64,000 nucleotides of DNA, taken from contig NC_051087.1 of the NCBI RefSeq assembly GCF_901709675.1, positions 11,781,384 to 11,845,383 on the forward strand, in the 5' to 3' direction. The notes under the pieces are model-generated. The model was not told where the DNA came from, did not search any database, and was given only the letters and a program-made list of their open reading frames with translations. Made by a program: the position numbers and the translations under genes. This document shows, one piece after another, positions 62,313 through 64,000 of this stretch. Origin of the DNA: Syngnathus acus (taxonomy: Eukaryota > Chordata > Actinopteri > Syngnathiformes > Syngnathidae). The first letter of the stretch is position 1. Every line of letters starts with the position of its first letter.

Positions 62313-63908
62313 CTACATCTCACACACCCAATATCTCTGCGAACTACATTTTTCATCATTCCATTCAGCTTTTCCTGAAGAACGGTACCAAAATTCCCCG
62401 CAGTCCTGCTCACCATTGTAACTATTCGGTTGTCCATCAGCCCAATACCTGCAATACCAAAAGAAACACATTATATCAAGGCCTAAGATTGGGTCGTGAA
62501 GGCCAGAAGCCTTATGGAGATTTGAAGCTTTCCATGTAATTGGGTTCCATGCAAATGACTAAAAAGCTCAGTGGCGTAATGGTAGAGTGTCCACCCTGAG
62601 ACTGGAAGGTTGTGGGGTCAAACCCTGGCCGGGTCATACCAAAGACTATAAAAATGGGACCCATTGCCTCCCTGCTTGGCACTCAGCATCAAGGGTTGGA
62701 ATTGGGGGATTAGTTCACCAAATGATTCTTGTGCGCAGCACCGCTACTGCTCCCCTCTCCCCCGGGGGATGGATCAAAATCACACGGGGATGGGTTAAAT
62801 GCAGAGGACAAATTTCACCACACCCAGATGTATGTGTGACGATCATTGGGACTTTAACTTTTGCTTTAACTTTAAAAGTTGCTGCAGAAATGACTGCAGC
62901 ATTATCAATTGAAAATTTTTTTACGATAACTGATGAACAAACAAAAAAAATGGACAAAATGGGAACAGTGTAAAATGATTATGTATGAAATCTTAACATA
63001 TCGTCAGAAGAAAATTATAAAGGCATCAAGTGTGGCAACCTGGTAAATAACTCTTGATCAATGAGGTTAATAAAATAAAATGAGATTATATATTTTACTT
63101 ACTCTAGGCTCAGTGCGGTCCCATCCACCCACTTCCATTGACCCTCTACTCCCTCATCGGTCAGTCCAATCCAGATCTCTTTGTTACTTGTAAACAATCC
63201 ATTAACAAATACCTAGAAACAGAAACATGAGGAAAATGTTGGTTGTTTATGCATTTAATTGCTCTGACTTTACAACAAAAGACCAGCTAAATGATTGTGA
63301 AATGGAGGAAACCAAATACAATCTGCTTTAGTAGGTGGAGGGTGAGTCTGTAGCTTCCAGGTTATGAAATGGCATTTTTTGTGTGTGTGTGTTTTTGTAA
63401 GAAATGCAACTTGTCTTAGTTTATAAAAAATAATCTCTTGTGTGTGTGAGCTAATTACGTACCTTTGAACATATACATATTCATATTGGCAACGAGTTTT
63501 CTTTTCATTTTATCTCCCATTTAGTGTTTTCATGTACAGCGTATATGGTTTTGGGCAATTTGTTTCTGTTTTCATCTGTGCAGCACTTTGTCACTCTTGT
63601 TGTGTCAAGTCCATTGTTGTGTCAAGTTCTTATTTCAAACTGACCAAGTTCGAATTACTTTGATGAAATGTTGACGAGTGAGATTTCTAGTAAAAGACTC
63701 GTCTAACCAGGAGACTCACTGAGCCTCAAAGAAGGAAATGTTTTATACAGTTTAAAGCAACCCACCATTTCTTCTTTGGTGTTTATGATTACCAGGTCTG
63801 CTCCTTTTCCTTGGCAGTAGTTTCTGCTCAGGTACCATGTTTTCTTGGATGAAGAACTATAGTAGCAGTTGTTCTCAAACTTCTTCCAACTACTTGGACA
63901 GACCTTGG
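62313..63908 (-). CDS. C-type lectin domain protein, last three exons (partial gene)
   Basis: Predicted minus-strand CDS exons are 63766-63908, 63103-63212 and 62313-62448, with GT/AG junctions and agreeing phases. More exons must lie beyond the right edge. Together they encode a whole C-type lectin fold: C-P-S-S-W-K-K-F-E-N-N-C-Y-Y; W-Y-L-S-R-N-Y-C and G-A-D-L-V-I-I-N-T; I-W-I-G-L-T-D-E-G-V-E-G-Q-W-K-W-V-D-G; then G-Q-P-N, W-N-D-E-K-C and W-V-C-E-M-stop. The six cysteines of the long-form domain are present. The calcium/sugar site reads Q-P-N, between the E-P-N (mannose) and Q-P-D (galactose) types, and W-N-D is intact, so calcium-dependent glycan binding is likely. The exon layout resembles CD209/asialoglycoprotein-receptor-like type II membrane lectins, but the membrane part is outside the window. 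Confidence 0.88.
62566..62875 (+). mobile_element. tRNA-derived SINE in a lectin intron
   Basis: The head carries an A box at 62572-62582 (TGGCGTAATGG) and a B box near 62616-62626 (GGTCAAACCCT). The body contains GATGGGTTAAATGCAGAGGA near 62788 and the 3' end is a CTTTAACTTT-type repeat, a combination I recognise from widespread teleost SINEs. No clear target duplication was found. It lies in the intron between the last two lectin exons, antisense to the gene. It could be mistaken for a tRNA gene by its promoter boxes but has no cloverleaf. Confidence 0.75.
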
Positions 63909-64000
63909 CTACAATGGAATGTTATTCATTGATAGAAAAAAAATATTATGAGAACAAGTAATAGTATTAATGCCATGATTACAGAAAAAAATCCATCTAA

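Noticed and set aside
62566-62640. Possible tRNA gene
   Set aside because: Also a SINE head; stems do not pair and the repeat body follows directly.

Overview
This is a piece of a vertebrate nuclear genome, almost certainly a teleost fish. The evidence is intron-split genes with GT/AG splice sites, a vertebrate prostaglandin-type GPCR, a neuronal EF-hand protein, a von Willebrand A-domain protein, and a dense load of fish-type repeats (Rex3 and other LINEs, tRNA-derived SINEs, Tc1, pogo-like and hAT DNA transposons, a solo LTR, long simple repeats). The species cannot be named from the sequence alone. There are no bacterial-type operons, CRISPR arrays or ribosome binding sites.

Layout. 1-22 kb has no gene I can support. 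It holds a complete tRNA-derived SINE (640-1062), a decayed Tc1 transposase (about 1690-2005), a short hAT element with intact 8-bp target duplication (4115-4413), a TA-flanked MITE (5454-5810), a solo LTR with perfect 5-bp duplication (16020-16389) and a nearly full-length Rex3 retrotransposon (17236-20603). 22.7-25.8 kb is a four-exon minus-strand C2H2 zinc-finger gene. 26.8-35.1 kb is a seventeen-coding-exon minus-strand gene for a VWA7-like secreted or surface protein, with transposon relics in its introns and a duplicated candidate 5' exon near 35.6-35.9 kb. 40.7-42.0 kb is a plus-strand single-coding-exon GPCR of the PTGDR2/CRTH2 type. 44.9-58.5 kb is a plus-strand gene for a CaBP2-like calmodulin-family calcium sensor with two alternative first-exon sets. 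59.8-60.8 kb is an internally deleted L2/CR1-like LINE ending beside a perfect 25-bp hairpin. 62.3-63.9 kb is the 3' part of a minus-strand C-type lectin gene that runs off the right edge.

The genes do not form a pathway. PTGDR2 and CABP2 both lie in human chromosome region 11q12-q13, so their adjacency probably reflects old synteny. VWA7 is on human 6p21, so its presence here marks a fish-specific rearrangement. The most interesting material is the CaBP2-like gene, where two unrelated 81-codon N-termini feed one core; the pogo-like palindromic MITE family with one copy that keeps a coding remnant; the perfect hairpin at 60.76-60.81 kb; and the tandem copy of the candidate vwa7 first exon. 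All exon joins were inferred by eye from splice-site consensus, reading-frame continuity and remembered family sequences. No alignment or search was run.
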